This document shows positions 18,775 through 26,047 of a stretch of 35,218 bases of DNA, one piece after another. A program made the translations under genes and the position numbers. The DNA is from Paludibacteraceae bacterium (GTDB lineage Bacteria > Bacteroidota > Bacteroidia > Bacteroidales > Paludibacteraceae): contig JAKSKV010000031.1 of assembly GCA_024401555.1 (NCBI GenBank), positions 1 to 35,218 of the forward strand. Reading direction: 5' to 3'. Within the stretch, counting starts at the first letter, position 1. The number at the start of each line of letters is the position of its first letter. The notes under the pieces are model-generated. The model worked only from the letters and a program-made list of their open reading frames with translations. It was not told the origin of the DNA and made no database searches.

Positions 18775-19761
18775 TTATTTCACGGGAGAAGAACCACGCT
18801 TCTCCCTCCACATAAAGAGCGCCGCCAAAAGCGTGCCTGAAATGGAGTGCCAAACGCAGGAAATCGCGCAAGGAACCACAGCCAAAGGCAGCGTGGCCAT
18901 AAAGAAATTGGAAGATAGATTGGTCGCCAATCCCGCATTTTGCATTCCCACCTCGATGCTGATAGTACGGTTTTGCGCCACACCGAAATGGGCTAATTTT
19001 CCTGCCATATAGCCGATGAAATAGCCCAAACTATTGTGGCAGAAGACGACGCAGAAGGTCCACAAGAAGAGGATGAGACCATTGTCCACCAAATATCCGT
19101 GAACACTGCTGATCACACCGCCTACGATACAGGCCAAACAGATCACGCCAAAACCAGGCATAATGCTTTGCGCCACGGGAAAAGATGGTTTACTGCCAAA
19201 CTTATAATTGAGCAAAAAGCCTATCGAGATCGGTATGATAGTAACAATCAATATATTAACGAACATCCCCACCGCATCAACATTTACCGTTTTATTGGCC
19301 AACAACAACACCAATAGAGGCGTCACAAAGGGGGCAAGGAGAGTGGAGACCGTCGTCATGCCAATAGAGAAGGCGACATCTCCTTTACAGAGATAACTCA
19401 TGATATTGCTCGACACACCGCCAGGGCAACAACCCACCAAGATGATACCAATGGAGAGCGCCTCGTCCAGTTGAAAAATCTTGCACAAGCTCCATGCGAT
19501 ACAAGGCATGATCGTATATTGCGCAAGGGTACCAATCAAAATATCAGTGGGACGAGAGGCGAGGATCTTAAAATCCTTCGTGGTGAGGGTTAAACCCATC
19601 GAAAGCATAATAAAACCTAAAATGGCTGTCTGTCTGTAACCCGTCACCCAAGAAAATAGCGATGGAAAAAGGAAGGTAATAATTGCCGTCGCAATGATAA
19701 AGGGCGAGGTATAAGTGGAGAGCCAACGGCTCATCTTCTGCAATGTGCTGATCAAATCCAT
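18775..19761 (-). CDS. Bile acid:sodium symporter (BASS) family transporter
   Basis: The 328-residue protein is strongly hydrophobic with about ten membrane segments. Family signatures are visible: GFIMLSMGLTL, then VGCCPGGVSSNIMSYLCKGDVAFSIGMTTVSTL (the conserved G-G-x-x-S-N region of the BASS core that binds sodium) and IEVGMQNAGLA with Glu and Gln of the second sodium site. Members move bile acids, pantoate, pyruvate or other organic anions with sodium. The substrate here cannot be named. The ATG at 19761 starts the protein just before the first helix; a longer in-frame start at 19800 overlaps the promoter. The gene is divergent from the nhaC-like gene. Confidence 0.88.
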   Translation of the reverse strand: MDLISTLQKMSRWLSTYTSPFIIATAIITFLFPSLFSWVTGYRQTAILGFIMLSMGLTLTTKDFKILASRPTDILIGTLAQYTIMPCIAWSLCKIFQLDEALSIGIILVGCCPGGVSSNIMSYLCKGDVAFSIGMTTVSTLLAPFVTPLLVLLLANKTVNVDAVGMFVNILIVTIIPISIGFLLNYKFGSKPSFPVAQSIMPGFGVICLACIVGGVISSVHGYLVDNGLILFLWTFCVVFCHNSLGYFIGYMAGKLAHFGVAQNRTISIEVGMQNAGLATNLSSNFFMATLPLAVVPCAISCVWHSISGTLLAALFMWREKRGSSPVK

Positions 19762-19797
19762 GATGCTGTTAATTTTTTCTATCACAAAATTTTCGCA

Positions 19798-19805
19798 CAA
19801 AGTTA
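19798..19805 (-). promoter_or_regulatory. -7 element of the BASS transporter gene
   Basis: On the minus strand TAACTTTG (19805-19798) matches TAnnTTTG. It lies 37 bases before the ATG at 19761, and this argues against the in-frame start at 19800. Confidence 0.55.
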
Positions 19806-19850
19806 CGCAATATCCCCTACCATTGTGCCTTCACTATGGCTCTTTCATCA

Positions 19851-19858
19851 TATCTTTG
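19851..19858 (+). promoter_or_regulatory. -7 element of the nhaC-like gene
   Basis: TATCTTTG matches TAnnTTTG, 18 bases before the ATG at 19876. TTG at 19823-19825 is 25 bases upstream, further than the normal spacing, so the -33 element is uncertain. Confidence 0.55.
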
Positions 19859-19875
19859 CAAAAATTTAACGACTT

Positions 19876-21177
19876 ATGGACAACAAAGCCCCTAACAGAG
19901 CGCCCAGTTTTTTAGCGCTCACCCCACTGATACTATTCCTATGCCTCTACTTAGGCACCTCTCTCCTACTCAATGACTTCTATAAAGTGCCTATTACGGT
20001 GGCCTTCGCAATCTCCTCGCTCTACGCCATCGTCATCACCCGCAAAATCAAACTCGAAGATAGAGTCAATCTATTCAGCCAAGGAGCTGGCAACAAAACC
20101 TTGCTGCTAATGGTCTGGATTTTCATCTTGGCGGGCGCATTCGCAAAGAGCGCCAAAGAGATGGGAGCCGTGGAATCCACTGTCAATCTGACACTTAACA
20201 TTCTACCCGCCAACTTCATCCTTCCTGGATTATTTTTGGCGGCTTGTTTCATATCGCTATCAATCGGCACATCAGTCGGTACCATTGCAGCGCTGACGCC
20301 TGTGGCAGTCGGTATCGCACAAGATATGAATACGCCAATAGCGCTTGTTGTCGCCATCATAGTAGGCGGCGCCTATTTCGGAGACAACCTATCGTTCATA
20401 TCCGACACCACCATTATCGCCACCCAAAGCCAAGGATGCAAGATGAGCGATAAATTCAAAGTGAATATCTTTATTGTGGCCCCAGCGGCCATCATCATGT
20501 TGATCTACTATCTTATGTTAGGACAGGACGTATGCCTTGTTTCAGAAGCCAAAAATGTCGAATGGATAAAGATCATCCCCTATATTGTGGTATTGCTGAC
20601 CGCCATCTTCGGCGTCAATGTCATGGTGGTGCTTACCATCGGACTCCTTCTTTGCGGTGTGATAGGCATTGCGACAGGTTCCTATGATTTCTTCGGATGG
20701 TTAGCTGCCATGGGCGAAGGTGTCATGGGTATGAGTGAATTGATCATCGTCACCCTATTGGCGGGTGGTATGCTGGAACTGATCCGTTACAATGGCGGCC
20801 TCGCCTTCCTTACGGAGAAACTAACCAAACGAGTGAAGGGGAAACGTGGATGCGAACTCTGCATCGCCCTGCTTGTCGCTTTGAGCGATTTCTGCACCGC
20901 CAACAACACGGTGGCGATCATTACGGTAGGCCCCATCGCCAAGAGTTTAGCGGAGAAATACGATGTGGACCCTCGCCGTTCCGCCAGTATCTTGGACACC
21001 TTCTCCTGCTTTGCGCAAGGCATCATCCCTTATGGAGCACAGATGTTGATCGCTGCGGGTTTAGCATCGCTACAACCCAATGAAATCGCCCGCTACATGT
21101 ATTACCCTATCCTCGTCGGAATCATCGCATTGGTGGCAATATTGCTGAGGTATCCAAAGATGAAGACTAGCAACTAA
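19876..21177 (+). CDS. NhaC-family Na+/H+ antiporter
   Basis: The 433-residue polytopic membrane protein has about eleven or twelve hydrophobic segments. Family marks are the stretch LSIGTSVGTIAALTPVAVGIA, the GGAYFGDNLSFISDTTIIA motif with Asp residues in a membrane segment, and CTANNTVAIITVGPIAKSLAEKYDVDPRRSASILDTFSC, all typical of NhaC-type exchangers. Such proteins export sodium against proton or malate/lactate gradients. The exact exchange cannot be told from sequence. The C-terminus is intact, and the repeat island begins at the base after the stop codon. Confidence 0.88.
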   Translation: MDNKAPNRAPSFLALTPLILFLCLYLGTSLLLNDFYKVPITVAFAISSLYAIVITRKIKLEDRVNLFSQGAGNKTLLLMVWIFILAGAFAKSAKEMGAVESTVNLTLNILPANFILPGLFLAACFISLSIGTSVGTIAALTPVAVGIAQDMNTPIALVVAIIVGGAYFGDNLSFISDTTIIATQSQGCKMSDKFKVNIFIVAPAAIIMLIYYLMLGQDVCLVSEAKNVEWIKIIPYIVVLLTAIFGVNVMVVLTIGLLLCGVIGIATGSYDFFGWLAAMGEGVMGMSELIIVTLLAGGMLELIRYNGGLAFLTEKLTKRVKGKRGCELCIALLVALSDFCTANNTVAIITVGPIAKSLAEKYDVDPRRSASILDTFSCFAQGIIPYGAQMLIAAGLASLQPNEIARYMYYPILVGIIALVAILLRYPKMKTSN

Positions 21178-21220
21178 GGCGTCCGTAGGACGCTACCTCT
21201 ATAACCCCGTACATCAGAGC

Positions 21221-21360
21221 GCAGCGAGATGTGCGGGGATCTACAAGCAGTCGGATACTATACGATAGTGCAGCGAGATGTGCGAGACGAACAAGCAGTC
21301 GGATACTACACGATAGCGCAGCGAGATGTACGGAACAAGAGCGTGGAGGGTTGGTATATG
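21221..21360. repeat. Tandem array of 48-49 bp units, left arm
   Basis: Three units begin GCAGCGAGATGT at 21221, 21270 and 21318 (spacings 49 and 48). Each full unit carries ACAAGCAGTCGGATACTA near its middle. The third unit diverges after GTACGGAACAAG into the block shared by both arms. The whole unit repeats, with no unique spacers. Confidence 0.8.
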
Positions 21361-21520
21361 CATGAGATATCAGATAAGCAGTCGCATGCGATCGATGTCC
21401 GAGCGTACGCACTGGTGGTAAGTACAGGATGTACGTGAGAGGATGACATGCACCATACTCGCTACCGCCACCTATAGAGTGACTACTATCCGCCTTTCCC
21501 TTGTCTGGCAAGCCCTATCA

Positions 21521-21625
21521 CCCACACTTCTACGATTTACCTGCCACACTGACACACCACGCTCATCTACGATATACCTGTCACCCTGTCGTACCACGCA
21601 CGTCTGCGATTCGCTACGACGTACA
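21521..21625. repeat. Second degenerate tandem array, left arm
   Basis: About three copies of a 30-40 bp unit occur with the core CTACGATWTACCTGYCAC preceded by CACGCWCRTC. The match between copies is imperfect, and the last copy runs into the conserved end TTCGCTACGACG. Confidence 0.6.
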
Positions 21626-21696
21626 TGGTTACTGAGGTATCGTCCTTCGGACGGATTATTTTAGCGTAATACATACACTTGTTTATGATTTTATTG

Positions 21697-21704
21697 TATA
21701 TTTG
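21697..21704 (+). promoter_or_regulatory. -7 element of the transposase gene
   Basis: TATATTTG matches TAnnTTTG. A TTG at 21679-21681 is only 15 bases upstream, so the -33 element is doubtful. The start site would fall near 21711, after the first in-frame ATG at 21707. Confidence 0.48.
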
Positions 21705-21736
21705 CAATGAAAATGTCTAACTTAAACTTAACTAAA

Positions 21737-22210
21737 ATGTCATACAGTGTTTTGTTATATCACATCATTTGGAGAACCAAGTATTCGTATTACACCATTA
21801 ACCCTGATCATGAAAGGGATTTGTATGGTTACATATATGGATTATGTGAAAATAAGCGTTGTAAGTTATTACGTATCGGAGGCATAGCTAACCACATCCA
21901 TATGTTCGTCGGCATACGGCCTGATATAAAGGTCAGTGAGTTTATACAGGTTATAAAGGTGGAAAGTTGCAAGTGGATGAAAGAGAGACGATTCATGTTC
22001 CCTATCTTTGACGGATGGGCCGATGGATATGGTGCTTTCTCATACAGTGAAAAAGATAAATACATGATAATCAATTACATTAAAAACCAGAAGAAACATC
22101 ACGAAATCCAAGATCTCATGGAAGAGTACGCTAAGATACTGAAAGAATGGAAGATAGATATCAAAGAGGATAGGTTTCTTCACGACGACAAAGGCCTCCC
22201 GCGTCCGTAG
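21737..22210 (+). CDS. IS200-like single-tyrosine (Y1) transposase, RAYT type
   Basis: The product is a small HUH-fold DNA nuclease-ligase. From the ATG at 21737 it has 157 residues and starts MSYSVLLYHIIWRTKYS, the usual family beginning; in-frame ATGs at 21707 and 21713 are possible but lie at or before the predicted transcription start. The metal-binding HUH motif is NHIH (His53 and His55) and the catalytic tyrosine is Tyr114 in NYIKNQKKHH. Length and motif spacing resemble REP-associated TnpA. All key residues are present, so the enzyme may be active. The stop codon TAG is supplied by the first hairpin of the right arm. The gene looks more AT-rich than its arms. It is flanked by two related repeat arms, as expected for a transposase that recognises hairpin ends. 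Confidence 0.85.
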   Translation: MSYSVLLYHIIWRTKYSYYTINPDHERDLYGYIYGLCENKRCKLLRIGGIANHIHMFVGIRPDIKVSEFIQVIKVESCKWMKERRFMFPIFDGWADGYGAFSYSEKDKYMIINYIKNQKKHHEIQDLMEEYAKILKEWKIDIKEDRFLHDDKGLPRP

Positions 22211-22242
22211 GACGCTACCTCTATAACCCCGTACATCAGAGC

Positions 22243-22610
22243 GCAGCGAGATGTGCGGGGATGGACAAGCAGTCGCATGCTATACGATAGTGCAGCGAGA
22301 TGTGCGAGACGAACAAGCAGTCGGATACTATACGATAGCGCAGCGAGATGTGCGGGGGTGTGAGCAGTCGCATGCTATACGATGCAGCGAGATGTGCGGG
22401 GATCTACAAGCAGTCGGATACTATACAGCGTAGAGAGATGTACGGATGTACGAGCAGTCGGATGCTATACGACGCAGCGAGATGTGCAGGGGTGTGAGCA
22501 GTCGCATGCTATACGATGCAGCGAGATGTACGGGGATCTACAAGCAGTCGGATACTATACGATAGCGCAGCGAGATGTACGGAACAAGAGCGTGGAGGGT
22601 TGGTATATGC
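22243..22610. repeat. Tandem array of 44-49 bp units, right arm
   Basis: Eight units begin GCAGCGAGATGT (one variant GTAGAGAGATGT) at 22243, 22292, 22340, 22384, 22430, 22474, 22518 and 22567. Spacings are 49, 48, 44, 46, 44, 44 and 49. Two subtypes alternate: one with CTACAAGCAGTCGGATACTA and one with GTGTGAGCAGTCGCATGCTA. The mixed spacing breaks any reading frame. Confidence 0.82.
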
Positions 22611-22770
22611 ATGAGATATCAGATAAGCAGTCGCATGCGATCGATGTCCGAGCGTACGCACTGGTGGTAAGTACAGGATGTACGTGAGAGGATAACATGC
22701 ACCACACTCGCTACCGCCACCTTATAGAGTGACTACTATCCCCTTTTCCTTGTCTGGCAGGCCCTATCAC

Positions 22771-22898
22771 CCACACGCATCTACGATTTTGCGGTCACAC
22801 CACGCTCGTCTGCGATATACCTGCCACCTGTCATACCACGCACGTCTGCGATTTACCTTTCACTCTGTCACCCCGACACTCCACGCACGTCTGCGCTT
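22771..22898. repeat. Second degenerate tandem array, right arm
   Basis: About four copies of a 26-45 bp unit occur, with the core CACGCACGTCTGCGATTTAC and variants. It corresponds to 21521-21625 in the left arm but has one more copy and more length variation. Confidence 0.6.
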
Positions 22899-22960
22899 CG
22901 CTACGACGTACATGGTTACTGAGGTATCGTCCTTCGGACGAGGAGAATGGGAGAACAAAA

Positions 22961-22997
22961 AAAAAGCGGAACGTGTGAACGTTCCGCTTTTGCTTTT
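22961..22997 (-). terminator. Rho-independent terminator of purA
   Basis: The stem AGCGGAACGT (22965-22974) / ACGTTCCGCT (22979-22988) has a GTGA loop. On the minus strand it runs into a tract of at least nine T. The plus strand has TTTTGCTTTT, so it may also stop transcription leaving the repeat island. Confidence 0.88.
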
Positions 22998-23011
22998 ATT
23001 AGTCAATTCAA

Positions 23012-24289
23012 TTACATGAACTCTTGATATCTAACAATTGTTTGCTCACGGTCTGGACCGACTGAAACGATCTTGATAGGCACCTCAAGGTAATCCTCCA
23101 AGAAATCGATGTAGGCGTTGAACTCCTCTGGGAATTCGTTCTCGCTCTTCATAGAGGTCATATCAGTTTTCCAACCATCCATCTCTTGATAGATTGGCTC
23201 AACAGAACCCTCTGTCACATCGAATGGGAACTCGTCTGTCTCCTCGCCATTCACCTTGTAAGCAACGCACGCCTTGATCTTATCGAATCCATCCAACACA
23301 TCGCTCTTCATCATGATCAACTTGGTAACACCATTGATCATCACAGCATATTTCAAAGCCACAAGGTCAATCCAGCCACAACGACGCTCACGACCTGTCA
23401 CTGCACCATACTCATGACCGAGGTCACGGATGGTCTTGCCAGTCTCGTCGAACAACTCCGTTGGGAAAGGTCCTGAACCTACACGGGTACAATATGCTTT
23501 GAAGATACCGAACACATCACCAATCTTGTTAGGAGCGACACCCAAACCGGTACAAGCACCTGCGCAGATGGTATTGGAAGAGGTCACAAATGGATAAGAA
23601 CCGAAATCCACATCCAACATGGTACCTTGCGCACCCTCAGCCAAGATGGTCTTGCCCTCAGCAAGCAAGCCGTTCAACTCATATTCGCTGTCGATGAACT
23701 TGAACTCCTTCAACTTCTTCACGCCTTCCATCCAATCCTTCTCGATTGGAGCCAAGTCGTATTGGAAGTCATAGTGGCTCAAAATCTCTTTATGACGAGC
23801 GATCGCCTTTGCGTATTTCTCTTCGAAATTGTTGATCAAATCACCTACACGAAGACCATTTCTACTGATCTTATCAGTGTATGTAGGACCAATACCCTTA
23901 CCAGTGGTACCAATCTTAGAAGAGCCCTTCGCAGACTCGTATGCGGCATCCAACAAACGGTGGGTTGGCAAAATCAAGTGAGCCTTTTTAGAGATGTACA
24001 ATCTGCTCTTCAAATCGTGACCAGACTTCTCCAACTCCTCCACCTCTTTCTTGAAAAGAGCTGGATCAAGCACTACACCATTACCGATTACATTCACTTT
24101 GCCACCTTGGAAAATTCCAGATGGAATGGAGCGCAACACATACTTTTGTCCTTCAAATTCAAGAGTATGTCCAGCGTTTGGTCCTCCTTGGAAACGGGTA
24201 ACCACATCATAGCTGGGCGTCAAAACGTCCACTACTTTACCTTTACCTTCATCTCCCCATTGGAGACCTAACAATACGTCAACTTTCAT
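23012..24289 (-). CDS. purA: Adenylosuccinate synthetase
   Basis: PurA joins IMP and aspartate with GTP hydrolysis, the first of two steps from IMP to AMP, in the cytoplasm. The 425-residue length is normal for the family. The N-terminus MKVDVLLGLQWGDEGKGKVVD carries the GDEGKGK P-loop with the catalytic Asp, followed by GGPNAGHTLEF with the catalytic His. IGTTGKGIGPTYTDK, LAEGAQGTMLDVDFGSYPFVTSSNT and TGRERRCGWIDLVAL are all family signatures. It lies 17 bases after the pseudouridine synthase gene on the same strand and ends at a strong terminator, so the two are probably cotranscribed. Confidence 0.97.
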   Translation of the reverse strand: MKVDVLLGLQWGDEGKGKVVDVLTPSYDVVTRFQGGPNAGHTLEFEGQKYVLRSIPSGIFQGGKVNVIGNGVVLDPALFKKEVEELEKSGHDLKSRLYISKKAHLILPTHRLLDAAYESAKGSSKIGTTGKGIGPTYTDKISRNGLRVGDLINNFEEKYAKAIARHKEILSHYDFQYDLAPIEKDWMEGVKKLKEFKFIDSEYELNGLLAEGKTILAEGAQGTMLDVDFGSYPFVTSSNTICAGACTGLGVAPNKIGDVFGIFKAYCTRVGSGPFPTELFDETGKTIRDLGHEYGAVTGRERRCGWIDLVALKYAVMINGVTKLIMMKSDVLDGFDKIKACVAYKVNGEETDEFPFDVTEGSVEPIYQEMDGWKTDMTSMKSENEFPEEFNAYIDFLEDYLEVPIKIVSVGPDREQTIVRYQEFM

Positions 24290-24306
24290 TTGATATACAT
24301 TTTATG

Positions 24307-25770
24307 TTACTCGAATGCGCCCATGCGCAACATATTCACTTCCTTCTCTGAGAGGAATCTCCATTGACCGCGTTTGAGGTTCTTCTTGGTCAAACCAGCG
24401 AAATAAACTCTATCCAAACGCATTACCTTGTAGCCCAAGTGCTCGAAGATACGACGAACGATACGGTTTCTTCCAGAGTGGATCTCGATACCGATCTTTC
24501 TGTGCTCCTCCTCATCCAAGAAGCTAACTTCGTCTGCCTTGATCTCGCCATCCTCCAACATGATTCCGGCCATGATCTTCTCGTAATCCTCTTGCTCAAG
24601 CGCCTTATCTAAAGTCACTTGGTAAATCTTCTTCTTATTGTACTTAGGGTGAGTCAACTTAGCCGCCAAGTCACCATCGTTGGTAAGAAGCAATACACCT
24701 GTCGTGTTTCTATCCAAACGACCTACTGGGTAGATACGCTCGTGACATGCGTTCTTCACAATGTCCAAAACAGTCAACTTTGCGTATGGATCGTCGTTAG
24801 AAGTGACACAATCCTTTGGTTTGTTCAACAAGAGGTAAATTCTCTTATCTGGAGAGACCAATTGGTCGTGGATCATCACCTTGTCGCCACGAAGGATCTT
24901 CGTACCCAACTCAGAAACAGTCACACCATTTACGGTAACCACACCAGCTTGGATCAACTCATCTGCCTCACGACGAGAGCAGATTCCCGCATTGGCCAAG
25001 AATTTATTCAAACGGATTTGCTCGTTTGGATCCTCGACAATCGAACGATACTCAATAGGACGAGTAATGTTCTTAAATTGTCTGTTATTGTTGTTACCAC
25101 CCTTTTTGAAGCCGCCACGATTGTTATTAGGGCGTTGTTGGCCACCACGGTTGTTGAAACCGCCACGGTTGTTATTGTAACCACCGCGATTGTTGTAACC
25201 ACCATTGTTATTATCGTAACCGCCACCGTTATTGTTATAACCACCGTTGTTGTTATTGTAGCCACCACCATTGTTGTTGTAGCCACCACGGTTGTTATTG
25301 TAACCACCACGGTTGTTGTTATAGCCGCCACGGTTGTTGTTGTAACCACCACGGTTGTTGTTATAGCCGCCACGGTTGTTGTTATAACCACCACGGTTGT
25401 TGTAGCCACCCTCCGACTCGCCATTGTTTTGGTTGTCGTTGTTGTAACCACGATTGTTATAACCACGGTTATTATATCCGCCGCCATTGTTGTCGTAGCC
25501 ACCACCATTGTTATTGTAGCGGTTGTTTGGACGATAAGGACGGTTATTTTGGTATTCGCTGTCGTTCTCCATGTTGAAACGAGTCGACGAATCGCCGATT
25601 CTTCTTCTTGGACGCTTTGCCGCAGGATCTGCGTTGTTGCGGATCACCCTATTTTCACTATTGAAGTTAGGATTGAAACTTTTTCTTTCTCTTGGATTTT
25701 CTCCGTCGTTGTTCTCGGCACCGTAGTTCCTCCCGGAATCTTTCTGCCACTCTTCTTCGTAAGGATACAT
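24307..25770 (-). CDS. RsuA/RluB-family pseudouridine synthase with Asn/Gly-rich N-terminal extension
   Basis: The enzyme isomerises uridine to pseudouridine in rRNA. From the ATG at 25770 it has 487 residues. The first 75 are polar and charged, then a low-complexity region (about 75-240) is made of 7-residue repeats YNNNRGG and variants. An S4 RNA-binding domain follows (about 258-305, IRLNKFLANAGICSRREADELI), then the catalytic domain with GRLDRNTTG (Asp360) and the family end KVMRLDRVYFAGLTKKNLKRGQWR. The core fits RluB (23S rRNA) or RsuA (16S rRNA); I cannot choose between them. The extension resembles RGG-box RNA-binding or condensate-forming segments. In-frame starts upstream of 25770 have no homology. 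A promoter candidate lies at 25910-25917. Confidence 0.9.
   Translation of the reverse strand: MYPYEEEWQKDSGRNYGAENNDGENPRERKSFNPNFNSENRVIRNNADPAAKRPRRRIGDSSTRFNMENDSEYQNNRPYRPNNRYNNNGGGYDNNGGGYNNRGYNNRGYNNDNQNNGESEGGYNNRGGYNNNRGGYNNNRGGYNNNRGGYNNNRGGYNNNRGGYNNNGGGYNNNNGGYNNNGGGYDNNNGGYNNRGGYNNNRGGFNNRGGQQRPNNNRGGFKKGGNNNNRQFKNITRPIEYRSIVEDPNEQIRLNKFLANAGICSRREADELIQAGVVTVNGVTVSELGTKILRGDKVMIHDQLVSPDKRIYLLLNKPKDCVTSNDDPYAKLTVLDIVKNACHERIYPVGRLDRNTTGVLLLTNDGDLAAKLTHPKYNKKKIYQVTLDKALEQEDYEKIMAGIMLEDGEIKADEVSFLDEEEHRKIGIEIHSGRNRIVRRIFEHLGYKVMRLDRVYFAGLTKKNLKRGQWRFLSEKEVNMLRMGAFE
25111..25410 (-). repeat. 21-bp tandem repeat coding for YNNNRGG units
   Basis: Within the pseudouridine synthase gene, residues 121-220 are a 7-residue period (GGYNNNR), with at least five near-perfect copies in a row and degenerate copies on both sides. 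The period is a multiple of three, so gain or loss of units would keep the frame. It also creates long open frames on the opposite strand that are not genes. Confidence 0.85.
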
Positions 25771-25909
25771 AATTTTAAGATTACTTATTAAAAAAAACAA
25801 TTACAACTTCTATTCTAAATCTCCGGCTTTATTTTCCACGAAACGTCGCCAGCTTATTTTTTCAATCAGTTATAAATAAACCTATCGGCATTTCTACCCA
25901 CAAGCCTCG

Positions 25910-25917
25910 CAAAAATA
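25910..25917 (-). promoter_or_regulatory. -7 element candidate for the pseudouridine synthase-purA unit
   Basis: On the minus strand TATTTTTG (25917-25910) matches TAnnTTTG. It lies about 140 bases before the ATG at 25770 and downstream of the terminator at 26013-26047. No clear -33 element is seen. Confidence 0.42.
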
Positions 25918-26012
25918 CTACTTTTATTTTTACCTGACACTCTTTTTTTGTGAATTTTTCGTTAATTTCTCAAAATTAAAAATTAACAAAACCCAAAGTC
26001 TTCAGGTAGGGA

Positions 26013-26047
26013 CAAAAAAAAAGGAGTTGAACACCCCTCTTTTTTTT
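26013..26047 (-). terminator. Rho-independent terminator of the putative small RNA
   Basis: On the minus strand AGGGGT (26038-26033) pairs with ACTCCT (26027-26022) through one G-T wobble, around the loop GTTCA, followed by TTTTTTTT. On the plus strand the wobble becomes an A-C mismatch, so the minus strand is the likely functional direction. Confidence 0.62.

Larger units (their letters stand above)
21178..21655. repeat. Left arm of the RAYT-associated island
   Basis: This gene-free, GC-richer stretch begins one base after the nhaC stop and ends before the transposase promoter. In order it has a hairpin GCGTCCGTAGGACGC (21179-21193), a stem-loop CCCCGTACATC / GATGTGCGGGG (21205-21215 with 21228-21238), three 48-49 bp tandem units starting with GCAGCGAG at 21221, 21270 and 21318, a unique-looking block, a second degenerate tandem array (21521-21625), and a closing hairpin CGTCCTTCGGACG (21641-21653). 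The first 62 bp, a 135-bp block (21310-21444) and the last 44 bp are identical to the right arm. Open frames through it are made by the 48-bp period and do not look like genes. Confidence 0.85.
22201..22941. repeat. Right arm of the RAYT-associated island
   Basis: The arm starts inside the last codons of the transposase with GCGTCCGTAGGACGC (22201-22215) and ends with CGTCCTTCGGACG (22928-22940). Its layout matches the left arm, but it is longer (740 bp against 475) because its first tandem array has eight units instead of three and its second array about four instead of three. The block 22559-22693 equals 21310-21444 over 135 bases. The first 62 bases are also identical. Beyond the closing hairpin only a short A-rich stretch separates it from the purA terminator. 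Frames of 60 and 101 codons cross it but are broken where 44-bp units occur. Confidence 0.85.

Noticed and set aside
22243-22610. Possible CRISPR array
   Set aside because: The whole 44-49 bp unit is repeated with small changes. There are no unique spacers between fixed repeats and no cas genes nearby.
21229-22687. Short open frames of 60-101 codons through the repeat arms
   Set aside because: They arise because 48 bp is a multiple of three and lacks stops. Units of 44 and 46 bp break the frame, and there is no promoter or plausible start context.
24619-25791. 390-codon plus-strand frame opposite the pseudouridine synthase gene
   Set aside because: Its Val/Thr/Ile-rich repeats are the antisense of the YNNNRGG codons. 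The minus strand encodes a recognisable enzyme.
26022-26047. Terminator acting on the plus strand
   Set aside because: The plus-strand stem has an A-C mismatch and no plus-strand gene ends upstream of it.
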